Assembly (NCBI GenBank): GCA_933822405.4
Contig: CAKOGP040000224.1
Coordinates: 125,023 to 189,022, forward strand
DNA length: 64,000 nt
Reading direction: 5' to 3'
Source of the DNA: Cylindrotheca closterium
Lineage: Eukaryota > Bacillariophyta > Bacillariophyceae > Bacillariales > Bacillariaceae
The translations under genes and the position numbers were made by a program. Positions 20,544-31,011 of this stretch are shown here, in pieces; the first letter of the stretch is position 1; each line of letters starts with the position of its first letter. Under the pieces are notes generated by a model. It saw nothing but the letters and a program-made list of their open reading frames with translations. It did not search any database and was not told the DNA's origin.

Positions 20544-21665
20544 TCAACTATATTGGTACGGACGACCGAGCTGTGCTATCCATGCTGGCGTAAGGTGTGC
20601 CGGCGATGATGATTCTCTTGCAATTTGTCTACTCGGTAGGATAGTGAAGTAATCCACATTTGGCTGAATTCCTCGAAATAGTTCTTCGTAGGTATCCCCA
20701 TGCAAACGCACCCCATCTTTCATTTGTGACTTGAAACGACCTTCGCAGGGCTGAGCCGATTCCGTGTAATACACTTCGAGTGCCGTGTTCTTGACGTTTG
20801 TTGCCTTGGACAAGGCCAACTCGACTGTTGCTTCTGCCAAATCGGCACGACTAATGATTCCAGCCAAGACATCGCCTTGGGATACTTCCAGCGTGGAAGC
20901 TCCTAGAACCTTGTTTTCTTTTGGTTCTTCCAGACCGCCGGGTCGGACAATCGTATACGATGACGATGAGGAAGAGGATTTGCCAAACAGACTGATGACT
21001 TCCTCTTCTCCCTTTCTCTTCTCGTCCATGATACCTCCCAGTAGGTTGGTGAACTTGTACCCCAAACTCTTGGGACGGGTGGTTGCCGTCGAAGACAAGA
21101 CAACATATCGTGGCACACTGGCCTCCAAACAAGCTTTGCCAGCAGCTACCACACCATCATTGTCGATTGCCTTGGGATTGCCACCGTTTTTGCTGGCGGA
21201 TGCCGCATAAATGACCGCACGACAACCTTGAAGGCTCGTTTGGAGTGCTGAGGAGTCCTTGACGTCACAGGACGAAACGGACAACAAGCCATCCGTTTTT
21301 AATTCACTGGCAAAGGTCGGCAAATCCCAAGATCCCGTTCTGGTCAAGGCCTTGACGGGAATTCCACGCTCTAAACACGCTACCACACAGAGTGCACCGG
21401 TGCGGCCACTGGCACCGAGGACGGCAATGGGACCTTGTAGGTTTTCTTCTGCTGCTGCTGCTATTGACGCTTGCGGGTTCGTCGTCGTGTCACCCAAAAG
21501 GAGTCCTCCCGCTGTGACAGATCCAATCGTCTGAAGGAGATCTCGTCGGTTGACACTTATTTTGGGTGATGAAAGTGAATCACCAGGTTGGAGTTGAGCC
21601 AGCAAAGCCAAGCTGAATAGAAGGGTCGATAGCTGGAACAGATTGAAGAAGCTGAGGTGATGCAT
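20544..21665 (-). CDS. Plastid NAD(P)-binding atypical SDR with twin-arginine signal
   Basis: 373 residues from ATG 21665 (MHHLSFFNLFQL). Hydrophobic signal at residues 5-24, then NRRDLLQTIGSVTAGGLLLG with a twin arginine (40-41) followed by a hydrophobic stretch and an ASIAAAA site: the layout of a thylakoid Tat signal. The Rossmann motif GASGRTG (84-90) opens an NmrA/complex-I-type atypical short-chain dehydrogenase domain, with CDVKD, AVIYAAS, VPRYVVLSS and YTIVRPGGLEEP in the expected order. The catalytic YxxxK is not obvious, as is usual for atypical members that act as NAD(P)-binding assembly or regulatory factors. Divergent from the LRR gene, with 292 bp between starts. Confidence 0.8.
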   Translation of the reverse strand: MHHLSFFNLFQLSTLLFSLALLAQLQPGDSLSSPKISVNRRDLLQTIGSVTAGGLLLGDTTTNPQASIAAAAEENLQGPIAVLGASGRTGALCVVACLERGIPVKALTRTGSWDLPTFASELKTDGLLSVSSCDVKDSSALQTSLQGCRAVIYAASASKNGGNPKAIDNDGVVAAGKACLEASVPRYVVLSSTATTRPKSLGYKFTNLLGGIMDEKRKGEEEVISLFGKSSSSSSSYTIVRPGGLEEPKENKVLGASTLEVSQGDVLAGIISRADLAEATVELALSKATNVKNTALEVYYTESAQPCEGRFKSQMKDGVRLHGDTYEELFRGIQPNVDYFTILPSRQIARESSSPAHLTPAWIAQLGRPYQYS

Positions 21666-21957
21666 AGTTGTACTTTGAGTTTTTATAGTCTGCACAATCG
21701 ATGTGAACACCAACTTGAATTACGCGATATGAGCAGGTCATCGCATGGGTTTTATTTTTTATTTTTCGGTGATGTCAGTGGGTCGACTACTCCGAATCGA
21801 ATGAATCAGAAAAATTGACATGATCACTCAAAAAATTGATTGAAAGAAAAAGTCATTGTTCGTCTATATACCTCATCTATTGTAACTCATTCATCAGCTG
21901 CATGGAAATTCAATGCTCTGGCCTTCTTTGCTGCTGGTGTAAGAACTTACAAGAACA

Positions 21958-23706
21958 ATGAGCGATCACTCGTCTGTTGATGATAGAGTCTGGTTTGTTT
22001 ACACTTCTGGAATCACCAAAGTTCCGCAACACGTTTCCCATGTTCGAATTGATCCAACCACGGTCCATCAGATTCCAGACGGCGCCTTTGCGTTTTGTCA
22101 ACGATTGATCGAGGTTGAAGTCTTGAATAATGATGCTGCACTCCAAGTCTGCAAAGTCATTGGTCGACGGGCCTTTCATCAGTGCCTCCAACTGGAGGAC
22201 ATGTACCTGCCATCCTCGACCCAAGAAATTGGAGACCGGGCCTTTGAAGAATGCAAAATGTTGCAGATATGTGATTTGCCCAAAGGCTTAAAGTGGATTG
22301 GAAAACGAGCCTTTCGACGATGCGAGTCCCTCGTGGAGGTCATCATACCACCCTTGATGACGGACATTTCCAGTTTTTCGTTTCAATCCTGCATTCGACT
22401 GCTGTATCTGAACTTGCCCACTGGCCTCAAAGTGATTCGAAACTATGCCTTTCATGGATGTATCCTTTTGGAGGAATTGAAACTTCCCAACACGGTGGAG
22501 GAAATTGGGGAGTCGGCCTTTGAACTCTGCAAATCCATATCACGGATCAAGATTCCCATGTCCACCAAACGGATTGGAGATTCGGCCTTTTCCCAATGTA
22601 GGAGTCTCAAGACAGTGGACATGCCACCGAAAAGCAACTATCATAATATTAATACCGGCTTGTGTTTGTCGATGAGAAAAACTTTTGCCGGTTGCACCGA
22701 CTTGAGAAACATTTTCCTTCCGCCATCGCTGGACGTGGCACGACATTCGAAACAAAAGGTCGCTTATTTTGATACCGAGGGGGACGAATCGGAATGGATC
22801 ACAACAACTCAAAAGCTCGCTTCCACAACTCGCTTCAAGGATTGTTATTTGTTAGACAAAGCACTGACATCCTTCAGATCGCTTGACGACGCGAGGAGAG
22901 TGGATGGTATGCTGGAACTGCGGTTTGGAAAAGAACCGCAAGACGGGAAATATGACAACTACAAATTGCACCGGTTCTGCTATTATCAATCACACTATTC
23001 CACAACGGAATCGATCCAGTGGATCGAGGAAATGGTGCACGCGGCCCGACAACGTTGTGCTGGGAATCATTATCGAGATCGGTATCATACCGCCAGCAAT
23101 ACGGAAATGATGAGCTATCTTTTGCGTCGGGACTCACTCGGAATGACACCAATACATATTTTAGTCATGTCCTCGGCCCCGAGAATTGAGCTATTGCAGA
23201 CGATTGTGAATTTGGTGCCACAAAGCGCTAGCATATTGATCGATCAAAAGGATATTTGGGGCATGACTCCTTTGGATTGTGTCAAATTCCCAAATGAATT
23301 GTTTGAATTCACCTTGGGCGTGCTGAGACTGGCCATTGGTCGTCGGGTGGACTTTTTGGTACCCGAGATGCAGCGAGAAGTTTTGTCTAGTCTCCTCCAT
23401 AGACTAGACCCGGAACGACCCGTCCAACGACGTCGCCAAATTATTGGACTCCTTCAAAAGCTGGCACAGTTCGAACGGGGAGAAGCGGTCTGTATTGTGG
23501 AACAAGCACTCTGGAAACAGAAATGCCGCGAGACTGATGTTTTATTGCAAGACGACGACGAAGAAGAAGACTACGTCAACACTGCGTCTGATCGTACGAG
23601 GTCAGATCCTTCTGGGGAAATACTTAGCCTTCGCGAACTCTGTCGGCTCAATTGTGGTGCAGACATTGTCATTGTGAATGTTCTGACATTTCTTGGGAAG
23701 GTTTGA
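21958..23706 (+). CDS. BspA-type leucine-rich repeat protein with ankyrin-like C-terminus
   Basis: 582 residues, ATG 21958. About eight to nine 23-residue BspA (LRR_5) repeats of the form IG-x-x-AF-x-x-C-x-x-L-x-x-[VI]-x-[LI]P run from about residue 30 to 260 (GRRAFHQCLQLEDMYLP, GDRAFEECKMLQICDLP, GKRAFRRCESLVEVIIP and so on). After an 80-residue linker, DSLGMTPIHILVMSSAPRIE and DIWGMTPLDCVKFPNELFEF look like two ankyrin-type repeats. An acidic stretch (DDDEEEDY) lies near the end. LRR plus ankyrin-like tails are common in diatoms and presumably mediate protein binding. No signal peptide or membrane helix. Confidence 0.85.
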   Translation: MSDHSSVDDRVWFVYTSGITKVPQHVSHVRIDPTTVHQIPDGAFAFCQRLIEVEVLNNDAALQVCKVIGRRAFHQCLQLEDMYLPSSTQEIGDRAFEECKMLQICDLPKGLKWIGKRAFRRCESLVEVIIPPLMTDISSFSFQSCIRLLYLNLPTGLKVIRNYAFHGCILLEELKLPNTVEEIGESAFELCKSISRIKIPMSTKRIGDSAFSQCRSLKTVDMPPKSNYHNINTGLCLSMRKTFAGCTDLRNIFLPPSLDVARHSKQKVAYFDTEGDESEWITTTQKLASTTRFKDCYLLDKALTSFRSLDDARRVDGMLELRFGKEPQDGKYDNYKLHRFCYYQSHYSTTESIQWIEEMVHAARQRCAGNHYRDRYHTASNTEMMSYLLRRDSLGMTPIHILVMSSAPRIELLQTIVNLVPQSASILIDQKDIWGMTPLDCVKFPNELFEFTLGVLRLAIGRRVDFLVPEMQREVLSSLLHRLDPERPVQRRRQIIGLLQKLAQFERGEAVCIVEQALWKQKCRETDVLLQDDDEEEDYVNTASDRTRSDPSGEILSLRELCRLNCGADIVIVNVLTFLGKV

Positions 23707-23762
23707 TACAGAGCAATGAACCAGTAGCCATCGTTTCTATATACTAGTATTAGTCTACCGTA

Positions 23763-24507
23763 CTATATATCCTCCTTGGAAGCTACCCAAGACTTTTCCT
23801 TTAGGGTCAATTCATCCGCGCCATCCCCTAAGGCTACTGAATCGGAAATGTCCTTCTTAATGGCAGCAACCAGCTTTTCAAGCCCTTCAAATGGTAGCTC
23901 TGGTCGCAGATACCCTACCAGTGACAATCGGATCGTTTGTCCATAGAATTCACCCAAGACAGTTTCTCCACAAGTGGATGCATGGCGACGTTGGTCAGTT
24001 TCCGGAGCTATCAGATGTGGTTCTGAAGATTTTTAAAAATAATTGTGTTTTGGAATGGGAATGGGAGGGAAAAGAAAAGGAGTTGAAGGGGAACAAAATG
24101 AATGAGTTGATTGCTTGTTGTCAGGATAACTTGAATGTGAAACAGCTTCAGGTAAAAATTGTCGTGCAATACACAATCGCAAATCTGGCATCAGTCTGAG
24201 TCAGTCCGCCTGTCATTCCTATCAATTATTGTCATGACTTACCGACTGTTTTCAATGTATTATTGTAAGTGGGATTGTAGCCTATGGAGCAGGCTGTCTT
24301 GTAGACAAACGACTCTTCGCCCTCTCCAATTCTACAGAATCCCCAATAGATGCCCGTTGGCAAATCGTCAAAACTGCCACCTCCAAACTTGCCAGACTCT
24401 CGATCTAAATTGGCAGTTGGAATGCCAAGGTCCGTGCTTCCACGTTGGAAACCACGAACTACAGTACTGATCATTCGAAGAGGGAGTCTATCTTTTGGCA
24501 CTGACAT
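23763..24507 (-). CDS. Riboflavin kinase
   Basis: Exons 24507..24243 and 24022..23763, intron 24242..24023 (220 bp, phase 1), 174 residues. It phosphorylates riboflavin to FMN with ATP, the first step of flavin cofactor synthesis. Family motifs are in order: GFQRGSTDLGIPTANL, LPTGIYWGFCRI, SIGYNPTYNNTLKTVEPHLI (the KTVE reading spans the splice junction and confirms it), EFYGQTIRLSLVGYLRPEL and a final FEGLEKLVAAIKKDI helix. The length is typical of the single-domain eukaryotic enzyme. No targeting peptide, so cytosolic. It may supply flavin for the FAD oxidases nearby, but that is not implied by position alone. Confidence 0.93.
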
Positions 24508-25136
24508 TATTTGTTTGTCCTTTCGTCGTTTTGTTTTGATGAGTGAGTCAACGCATAGTGGGCCGTTTCGGCAGATGATTTCTCCTTTCTACGTTTTCTT
24601 GGTGAGATTGCTTCTCCACTTCTCCATCACCAGATCTTTCTAATCGGGAATGATCACGTCGTGATTGATTGATCTGACGTTCACGTTCACGTGGTCAAAG
24701 GGAAAGAATTCCAATCACTACTGTAGACATCAGGACTGCCGGTGGTAGAGACGGCAAACTTCCCGCAGAATTCACGAAGAACCCTGGTCGCGAGCGATTA
24801 TGTGCTTCTCTTAAATCGGAATAGTTTCTTTCCCACTTTTACTCGTGATTTCAGAACCAAGCGAAAGTTATGTCCGACATTACATATTGCGCTTATTCTA
24901 CTAAAATGCATCGCTATCAGGATTGCAGGTCCCGCTGATATAATAGTTACACAACCCACATAAGTACTACCAGATAGCTGCATAAGAAGACGTACCGGTA
25001 CGACACAAACTTCTAACTGCAATCAACTTCTTCCACCCTCTTCCGGAACAAATCTTTCCAAAACAGCTCACAAACAATAAAGCAAGCGCACGACCACGCC
25101 ACACCACACACAAAAGATTATAGTTCAACATACAAG
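24508..25136. other. Divergent intergenic region (riboflavin kinase / globin)
   Basis: About 630 bp between the two start codons; no gene seen. The globin start is preceded by an A/C-rich stretch (about 25060-25136), as in an untranslated leader. Confidence 0.6.
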
Positions 25137-26626
25137 ATGGAGGATATCGATTTTCGAGTTGTGAATGCAGTGAACGATAGCTGGGATCAAATCAAAAGGA
25201 TACCAAACTACGATGCTGTTGCAGGAGAGATACTGTTCCGAAAGTGAGTGTGCATTGTATCCGCAGGCTCATCAGGCGCACCGCAGCTTTGCCTCGTCAT
25301 GAAACAAAAGAGTGCTTGAGCTCACTCATCTTTCTCTTCTTTACGCTCCTAAAAAGAATCTTTGAGATTGCTCCACCAGCTCTGAACATGTACAGCTTCG
25401 GCTCAGAGTTTGTTGGAAGAGAAGGCGAGCTATACAAAAGCCCGGCCTTTAAGGCACACAGCTCGGGAGTCGTCAAGACACTCGACGCTGCTGTCGGCAT
25501 GCTTGGTCCTGACCTCGAAATCGCGGCCAAGGTTTTGGCTGATTTGGGCGCCAAGCACGTTGCATATGGCGTTTTGCCAGCTCATTATGGCATCGTTGGA
25601 GAAGCTTTGTTGCACACATTGGAAACTGCACTGGGCGATTCGTGGACGCCAAATGTCAAGAAAGGTTGGACTGTGATCTATGCATTCCTATCAACTGCAA
25701 TGCTGGCGGGATCTAACCGCCGGATGGATAAGGTGCATCGGCGCAAGGCTCGGCTAGCAAAGGTGAATGGAGAACCGGTGCCAACATTGAAAGACACCAC
25801 AGCGAGAGGAGTATCCATACCTGGTGAAGTATTGACAGAGCTGGAAGAATCTTCAGCTCTAACACCAGCAGCGCGTCGAAGACTAGAAGACCTTGCAGAA
25901 TGCCTTCGGACCGGCGAGGATGGGTCCGAGTCGCCATCTACTAGAGGGCCAGCGGCGGATGACCAAACGGAAACTACAACTTCTTGTAGTTCAGACGAAG
26001 AAGATGATGCTGTTGATGTCGATTACTCCAAGATGGTGGAAATTGTTTCTACATCCTGGGAGACCGTGAAAAAGATGCCAAACTGTGAAGAAGTTGCAGG
26101 GGTGTTGCTTTTCAGAAAGTAAGTATTTATTCATCTCGTGTGATGTCAAATAGTTGAATTCACGGTTCATTCATCTCAACGATTCATTCATTGATTCATT
26201 CTATTCCTGCTCTGCTACACCAGCATTTTCGACATCGCCCCACAAGCAAAAGATCTCTTTGCATTCTCTGCATTGTACAAAAACAATGATGAGGAAATTT
26301 TCAAGGATCCGGCCTTCCTTAGGCATGCACGGGGAGTAGTCGCGATGCTTGACGCCGCCGTCAACCTGCTCGGCCCAGATCTCGAACCAGTGACAAGAAC
26401 CTTGAAGCATTTGGGAGCGCGGCATACTCAATATGGCGTCGTCGAAGCGCATTATCCGATTGTTGGGGAAGCCTTGCTGAAGACATTGGAGACTGCATTG
26501 GGGGACCAATGGACAGCAACCGTAAAGCAAGGCTGGGTTTCAATCTTCACCTTTATATCAACGACTATGCTGAATGGAGCGGAACAGTCGATATCAGAGA
26601 GCCTAGAGGATCAGCTGGAACTGTAG
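25137..26626 (+). CDS. Two-domain neuroglobin-like globin, gene A
   Basis: Exons 25137..25243, 25357..26118 and 26224..26626 (introns 113 and 105 bp, both phase 2), 423 residues. Two globin domains are joined by an acidic/Ser linker of about 100 residues. Each has a distal His (E7: His70, His324) and a proximal His (F8: His103, His357), 33 residues apart. The proximal region LG-A-x-H-x-x-YGV-x-x-x-HY-x-x-VGEALL strongly resembles vertebrate neuroglobin. A distal His suggests hexacoordinate haem, fitting redox or NO chemistry rather than bulk oxygen storage. Both introns interrupt the same codon position (after LLFR-AA), so the domains arose by duplication of an exon pair. No signal peptide; cytosolic. 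Confidence 0.88.
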
Positions 26627-28017
26627 AATTTACAGTCGGTTCTTTCAGCAAAGAGACGAATGCTGGATTGCCACGGTGCTCCAACGCATATATGGTTACT
26701 TCACCACAAAGTACGACTATGCCTCATAATAAAGATGAGACTTCCAATCGAGTTTCATGACGCGATCACATACGCAGGAAAATGACTAGCCCTACACCCA
26801 CGTGGAGAAAACACTTTTTCTCGGAGTCACAAGTACTTGTTGCAAAGGGTGAGTCGAAGGAAGCTCTTTCCCCAGGAGCTAAGATGATATCATGATAAAA
26901 ACAAGACAACCTCTATTTGATCTATACTGTAGGTGTCGGCACCGTTGTAGCACAGGATACTTCTGGATCACTGATATTATATCAGTTCGGGTTTGTGGAC
27001 CTTCATTACACTACGTGTGCCTTGGGAATGGACTTCTTTTGTGGTGTCAGCATTTCCTAGAGGCGGTGTCGAAGGCACTGTGGTTAAAAGGCGGGAAGGT
27101 ACTGTACTTTCTCCACGGATATCCGAAAATGGAAACACTTTGTTCCTTTGTGAATCCACCATCACTGGAGGAGTGCCTTCGTTTGGGAATGGACTTCCAA
27201 TATCAGCGTTCCGTAAACAGTGTCGTTAATTGGAGTAAGTAGGGACAAGTCCTTTTCGATAAGCATTCTCTACCTTCTATTCCGTCTTTTACTACGAACC
27301 TAGTTCGTACCTGGTTGTCGAATATCTTTTTTATCACATCGAATCCACACGCATCATTGCTGTGTTAGGTAGACTAGTCACTCGCATGTCCGCTTCGTTT
27401 AAAAAATATGAGCATTATCTACCTACCTACTGTACTGCACTATTCCGTCTGGGTTCCAGGTACACGTGTACGTACCTGATGTCGAATATCTTTTTTATCA
27501 AGCGCAGAACATCGGATTCGACATGCCTTAGCAATTCGGGTTTATGTCCCTTCGTTACACTGTGTATGGCCTTGTTTTGAGAATGGCCTTCTAGTTTAGA
27601 CCGTTCACTACACTGTGTCGGAGATATCGAAGACGCGAAGGCTTCGCACCATTCTGAAAACACGTGTTAAAAAGCCCTAGTCAGCTCCCTCTGCGGGGAA
27701 ACTTTTCGCTGATCGAAGTATTCCTTGCACAATGGCTAATCCTGTTTTTTAATCTCTCTAAGTAGGTGCTCAAATTCTCATTTCTCATTGTTCAACTTCA
27801 AGATTCGTTTAGGTTTTAAAAATATGCTTAAGTATGAAATACGTTTTGGACTAGGAACCTCTTATAGGAGGGTAGTTTTCGTACCTTGTACCGGTTGTTT
27901 CACGTTTTCGTGGAATGCAAAAGTGTCAATTCAAAGAAACTTTGCATCCCTCCCAAACTTCTCGAAAACGACTAGTGCCCATAAATTCATCCATTGCGGA
28001 AAGCGAAATAAAACAGT
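26627..28017. repeat. Intergenic with degenerate repeats
   Basis: No gene supported. TTCGGGTTTRTG...CTTCRTTACACT is present near 26985 and again near 27536. GTCGAATATCTTTTTTATCA occurs at about 27317 and 27482, and TTGGGAATGGACTTC near 27022 and 27183. These look like decayed copies of one element, inserted or amplified between the two globin genes. Confidence 0.5.
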
Positions 28018-29344
28018 ATGGTTGATCAATTAAACTTTCAAGTCGCTGATGTTATCTTTGACAGTTGGGATATCGTGAAGAGAATCCCAGACTACGATGT
28101 TGTTATCGGAGGAATGATGTTCCAAAAGTAAGACCAAAGAATTGATCAGTCGCCACGCAATAGTTGATTTATTGACTCAGTGTACTAACTTAAAACTTTG
28201 CATCACTAGAATCTTTGAAACTGCACCATCAACTCTCAATATCTTCAGCTTCGGTTCCAGATTTGCTTGCAAGAAGGAGGAACTCTACAACAGCAGAACG
28301 TTCGAGCTTCATTCAAAAGCTGTTGTAAAGATGCTCGAGGATGTCCTTTCAATGATTATGCCAGACCTTGTCCCTATGAAAAGGACATTGAAAGCACTGG
28401 GAGCAAGGCATATTTCGTATGGAGTTCGTCCCTTTCACCTCAACCTTATTACTGAGGTATTGCTCTCGGCACTAGAATCCATTTTGGGTGATACCGCATG
28501 GACACCAAAAGTGGAGGAAGGCTGGAAAACTGCTATTGGATTCATCTCAAAGACCATGATTTCTGGTGCCAACAAGCAATTGAAGAAGAAGCGAAGGGAG
28601 GCACAGCAAAGTCCAAGTCTAGAGGAGCTTTCCTCCAAAAGTGACCACAGCAAGACTTCATGTTCTTCGTGGAGCACACAGCAATCGATAGAAACACCGG
28701 AAGCAGCACCAGTATTCAAGAGCAACGTGTGTGGAAGGAGGGTTTCATTTGATATGAGCAAAGGTTTCGTGAAAGATGGCGATGATGCTACCTTGTCAAC
28801 TTCTGGATCTGATAGCATGTTAGATCACTGGCAAGAAAGTGACGTCAACTACATGAAGTATGTGGAAGCTGTCTATACATCATGGGATACCATCAAGAAG
28901 GTTCCAAATTATTCAGAAGTTGCTGGCACATTGCTATTCCAAAACATCTTCGAAGCATCGGAGGAAACCAAGCAACTCTTCTCGTTTGCCAAATCACAGA
29001 CGAACGATCAAGGTCTTTCCAAGAATATCGGCTTTTTGATTCACGCCAAGGGCGTCATCGACATGCTGGACACTTGTGTTGGCATGATGGGTCCTGATAT
29101 GGAGCCCGTTTCAAAAGCACTCGAAGAGCTGGGCGCACGCCACTGTCAATACGACATGGTGGACGCACATTATCCTATTCTTGGAGAAGCGTTGCTCAAA
29201 ACGTTGGAAACAACTTTGGGAGACGCCTGGACACCAGAACTAAAAGAGTCTTGGGCCGGCATTTATGCCTTCATCTCCAATGCCATGCAAAATGGAGCAA
29301 GAGGCTTCTTGGAAGAGAGCCTGAGCGCCCATGGCGAGATATAG
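28018..29344 (+). CDS. Two-domain neuroglobin-like globin, gene B
   Basis: Exons 28018..28127 and 28210..29344, intron 28128..28209 (82 bp, phase 2), 414 residues. Same plan as gene A: MVDQLNFQVADVIFDSWDIV..., first globin domain with His71 (E7) and His104 (F8), a Ser/Lys-rich linker, and a second domain with His315 and His348. The intron in domain 1 sits exactly where both introns of gene A sit. Domain 2 has no intron there: the codon that would be split reads through as AAC (residue 282). Domain 1 is the most divergent of the four: it has FHLNLITEVLL where the others have HYxxxGEALL. Gene order, orientation and linker position show a tandem duplicate of gene A. Confidence 0.88.
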
Positions 29345-29493
29345 CTCCATTTCTTGCCCCCTCCTCGATTCATTCATTTTTTTCTTCTGCACATTTTTTA
29401 AAGTCGATGTATAAACAAGTTTTGTATTCTATCAACTAGGACTAGAACTATTAATATATTTCGGTATGTATTAGCAAGTTTTGTATTGTTCTA

Positions 29494-31011
29494 TCATCTT
29501 GAACCGACTGTAGGAAAGGGTTCCGTGTCGTTCTTGGTGTACTTTTTTCTCCAATCCGTCATTTTGCGTCCATAGGGTGACGATGGTGCTCGCAATTCCA
29601 TTTCGGGATGGTTGACTAGTACTGTAGCCGCTGCCACTGCTGCTGCTGCTGTTTTCCCCTGCTGATTGCTAGTATTATCATGATGAATGGCAGCAGCAGA
29701 ATTCTGGCTCAGAGGTGGCAAATCTTGCAGATTGTTTGGAAAGTCTTGATCAAAGACATGGTACCCAAATCGTTTCAACCAACCCCCCCTGTCCAATTTG
29801 TGCATTTCTTGCAAAAGTTCTGGAGAGTACCGGGTGGTAATAGATCTACCAATGGAAGATTTTGGTGGTTTGGCCGAGTTGGAAGTAGTCGAGTCGTTTG
29901 GCTTGGGTAGTGGGGATGGTGATGCCTTATTTGATTGCTCCAACTTTTGTGATGTACTACTTTTCCGTTGGTATCCAAGCGAACCCTGATTTGCCACGAC
30001 GATATCCAATCGATTCTTCCATACTTGTGCTGCTGATATTCTTCTTCCATCAGTAGAGCTTCCTAGAGCATAGAAATTGAGAATTTTTTCCAGCTCCTGC
30101 CTTGGATTTCCAATCAAGTCCTCGTATCGCACCAAGAGCACTGGAATCTCCGTGCGAGTCACCCAAAACTCCAAGAATTGCAACCATACCACCATTTCGT
30201 TCCGGACCAAATCTCGAAAAAAGGTAGCAAAGCGTTCATAGACTTCTTCTGTCACCTTTTTCGTATGGGTATTGGTAACGGCTAAATTCCAATAGCTGAC
30301 AATGGCGTCGAATGGATTGCGGACCACCAATATCGCGCGATGGGCTCGGAATTTGGAGCAGCCTTTTCGTTCGGGCCAATGCGTTTTGGTAACGGGTGGC
30401 AAACACAATCCTTCTCCTACTAGGTCATGTTGTTCCGCCAAGGCTTTCGACAAGGTCCGATCGGCCCGAGTATCCGAGGCGGTGACCAAACCCGTGACTC
30501 CTTCTAGTAAACTTCTCAAGAGTGTATTTCCAGACCGCGGATAGGATGCCAAGAGTGTAATTCCAGGCTGAAAGGCATTATTAACAGTAGGACTGTGAAA
30601 TTGCAAAAGGGGAGGAAAGGCCGTGGGATGTTGGAATTCGCCAGAGGCCACTTGTCGGGTCGTCTTATTGTTATTATTCTTAGTCAACGGTAGTTTTCGT
30701 TTCTTCCAGCGCCGGGTATTCAAACGATCCAGTCGGGTGGCCGCATCGTGCACTGGAGCCACGACAAACTTGTGCCGATTCTTCTTTTTCTTTTCCTTCT
30801 TCTTTGCTTCACCACCATCGACTGTCAGTATTCGAAGTCCATCCTTTGGCGGTTGCAAATGGCGTGGGCGAAAGAGAGGAAGGATCTGACGAGTCCATTT
30901 TTGCTGGGTGATCAAGAAGGAGCATCCTGCGGTTTCCGAAAGAAATGAGAGTATGTTGGACAAGACGTAGAGCCCAAAGTCGTCCATACTGTTTGGGTGG
31001 ACAGAAGTCAT
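29494..31011 (-). CDS. Sulfotransferase family protein
   Basis: 505 residues, ATG 31011. PAPS-dependent sulfotransferase fold: the 5'-phosphosulfate loop ASYPRSGNTLLRSLLE lies at about residues 152-168 and the 3'-phosphate site RAILVVRNPFDAIVSYWN at about 224-241, followed by VLLVRYEDLIGNPRQELEKI. It would transfer sulfate from PAPS to a hydroxyl or amino group; the acceptor is unknown. The N-terminal 150 residues include a basic Lys run (AKKKEKKKKNRHK), and a Ser-rich insertion interrupts the C-terminal part. There is no clear signal peptide or membrane anchor, although SETAGCSFLITQQ near residue 20 is mildly hydrophobic. Confidence 0.88.
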   Translation of the reverse strand: MTSVHPNSMDDFGLYVLSNILSFLSETAGCSFLITQQKWTRQILPLFRPRHLQPPKDGLRILTVDGGEAKKKEKKKKNRHKFVVAPVHDAATRLDRLNTRRWKKRKLPLTKNNNNKTTRQVASGEFQHPTAFPPLLQFHSPTVNNAFQPGITLLASYPRSGNTLLRSLLEGVTGLVTASDTRADRTLSKALAEQHDLVGEGLCLPPVTKTHWPERKGCSKFRAHRAILVVRNPFDAIVSYWNLAVTNTHTKKVTEEVYERFATFFRDLVRNEMVVWLQFLEFWVTRTEIPVLLVRYEDLIGNPRQELEKILNFYALGSSTDGRRISAAQVWKNRLDIVVANQGSLGYQRKSSTSQKLEQSNKASPSPLPKPNDSTTSNSAKPPKSSIGRSITTRYSPELLQEMHKLDRGGWLKRFGYHVFDQDFPNNLQDLPPLSQNSAAAIHHDNTSNQQGKTAAAAVAAATVLVNHPEMELRAPSSPYGRKMTDWRKKYTKNDTEPFPTVGSR

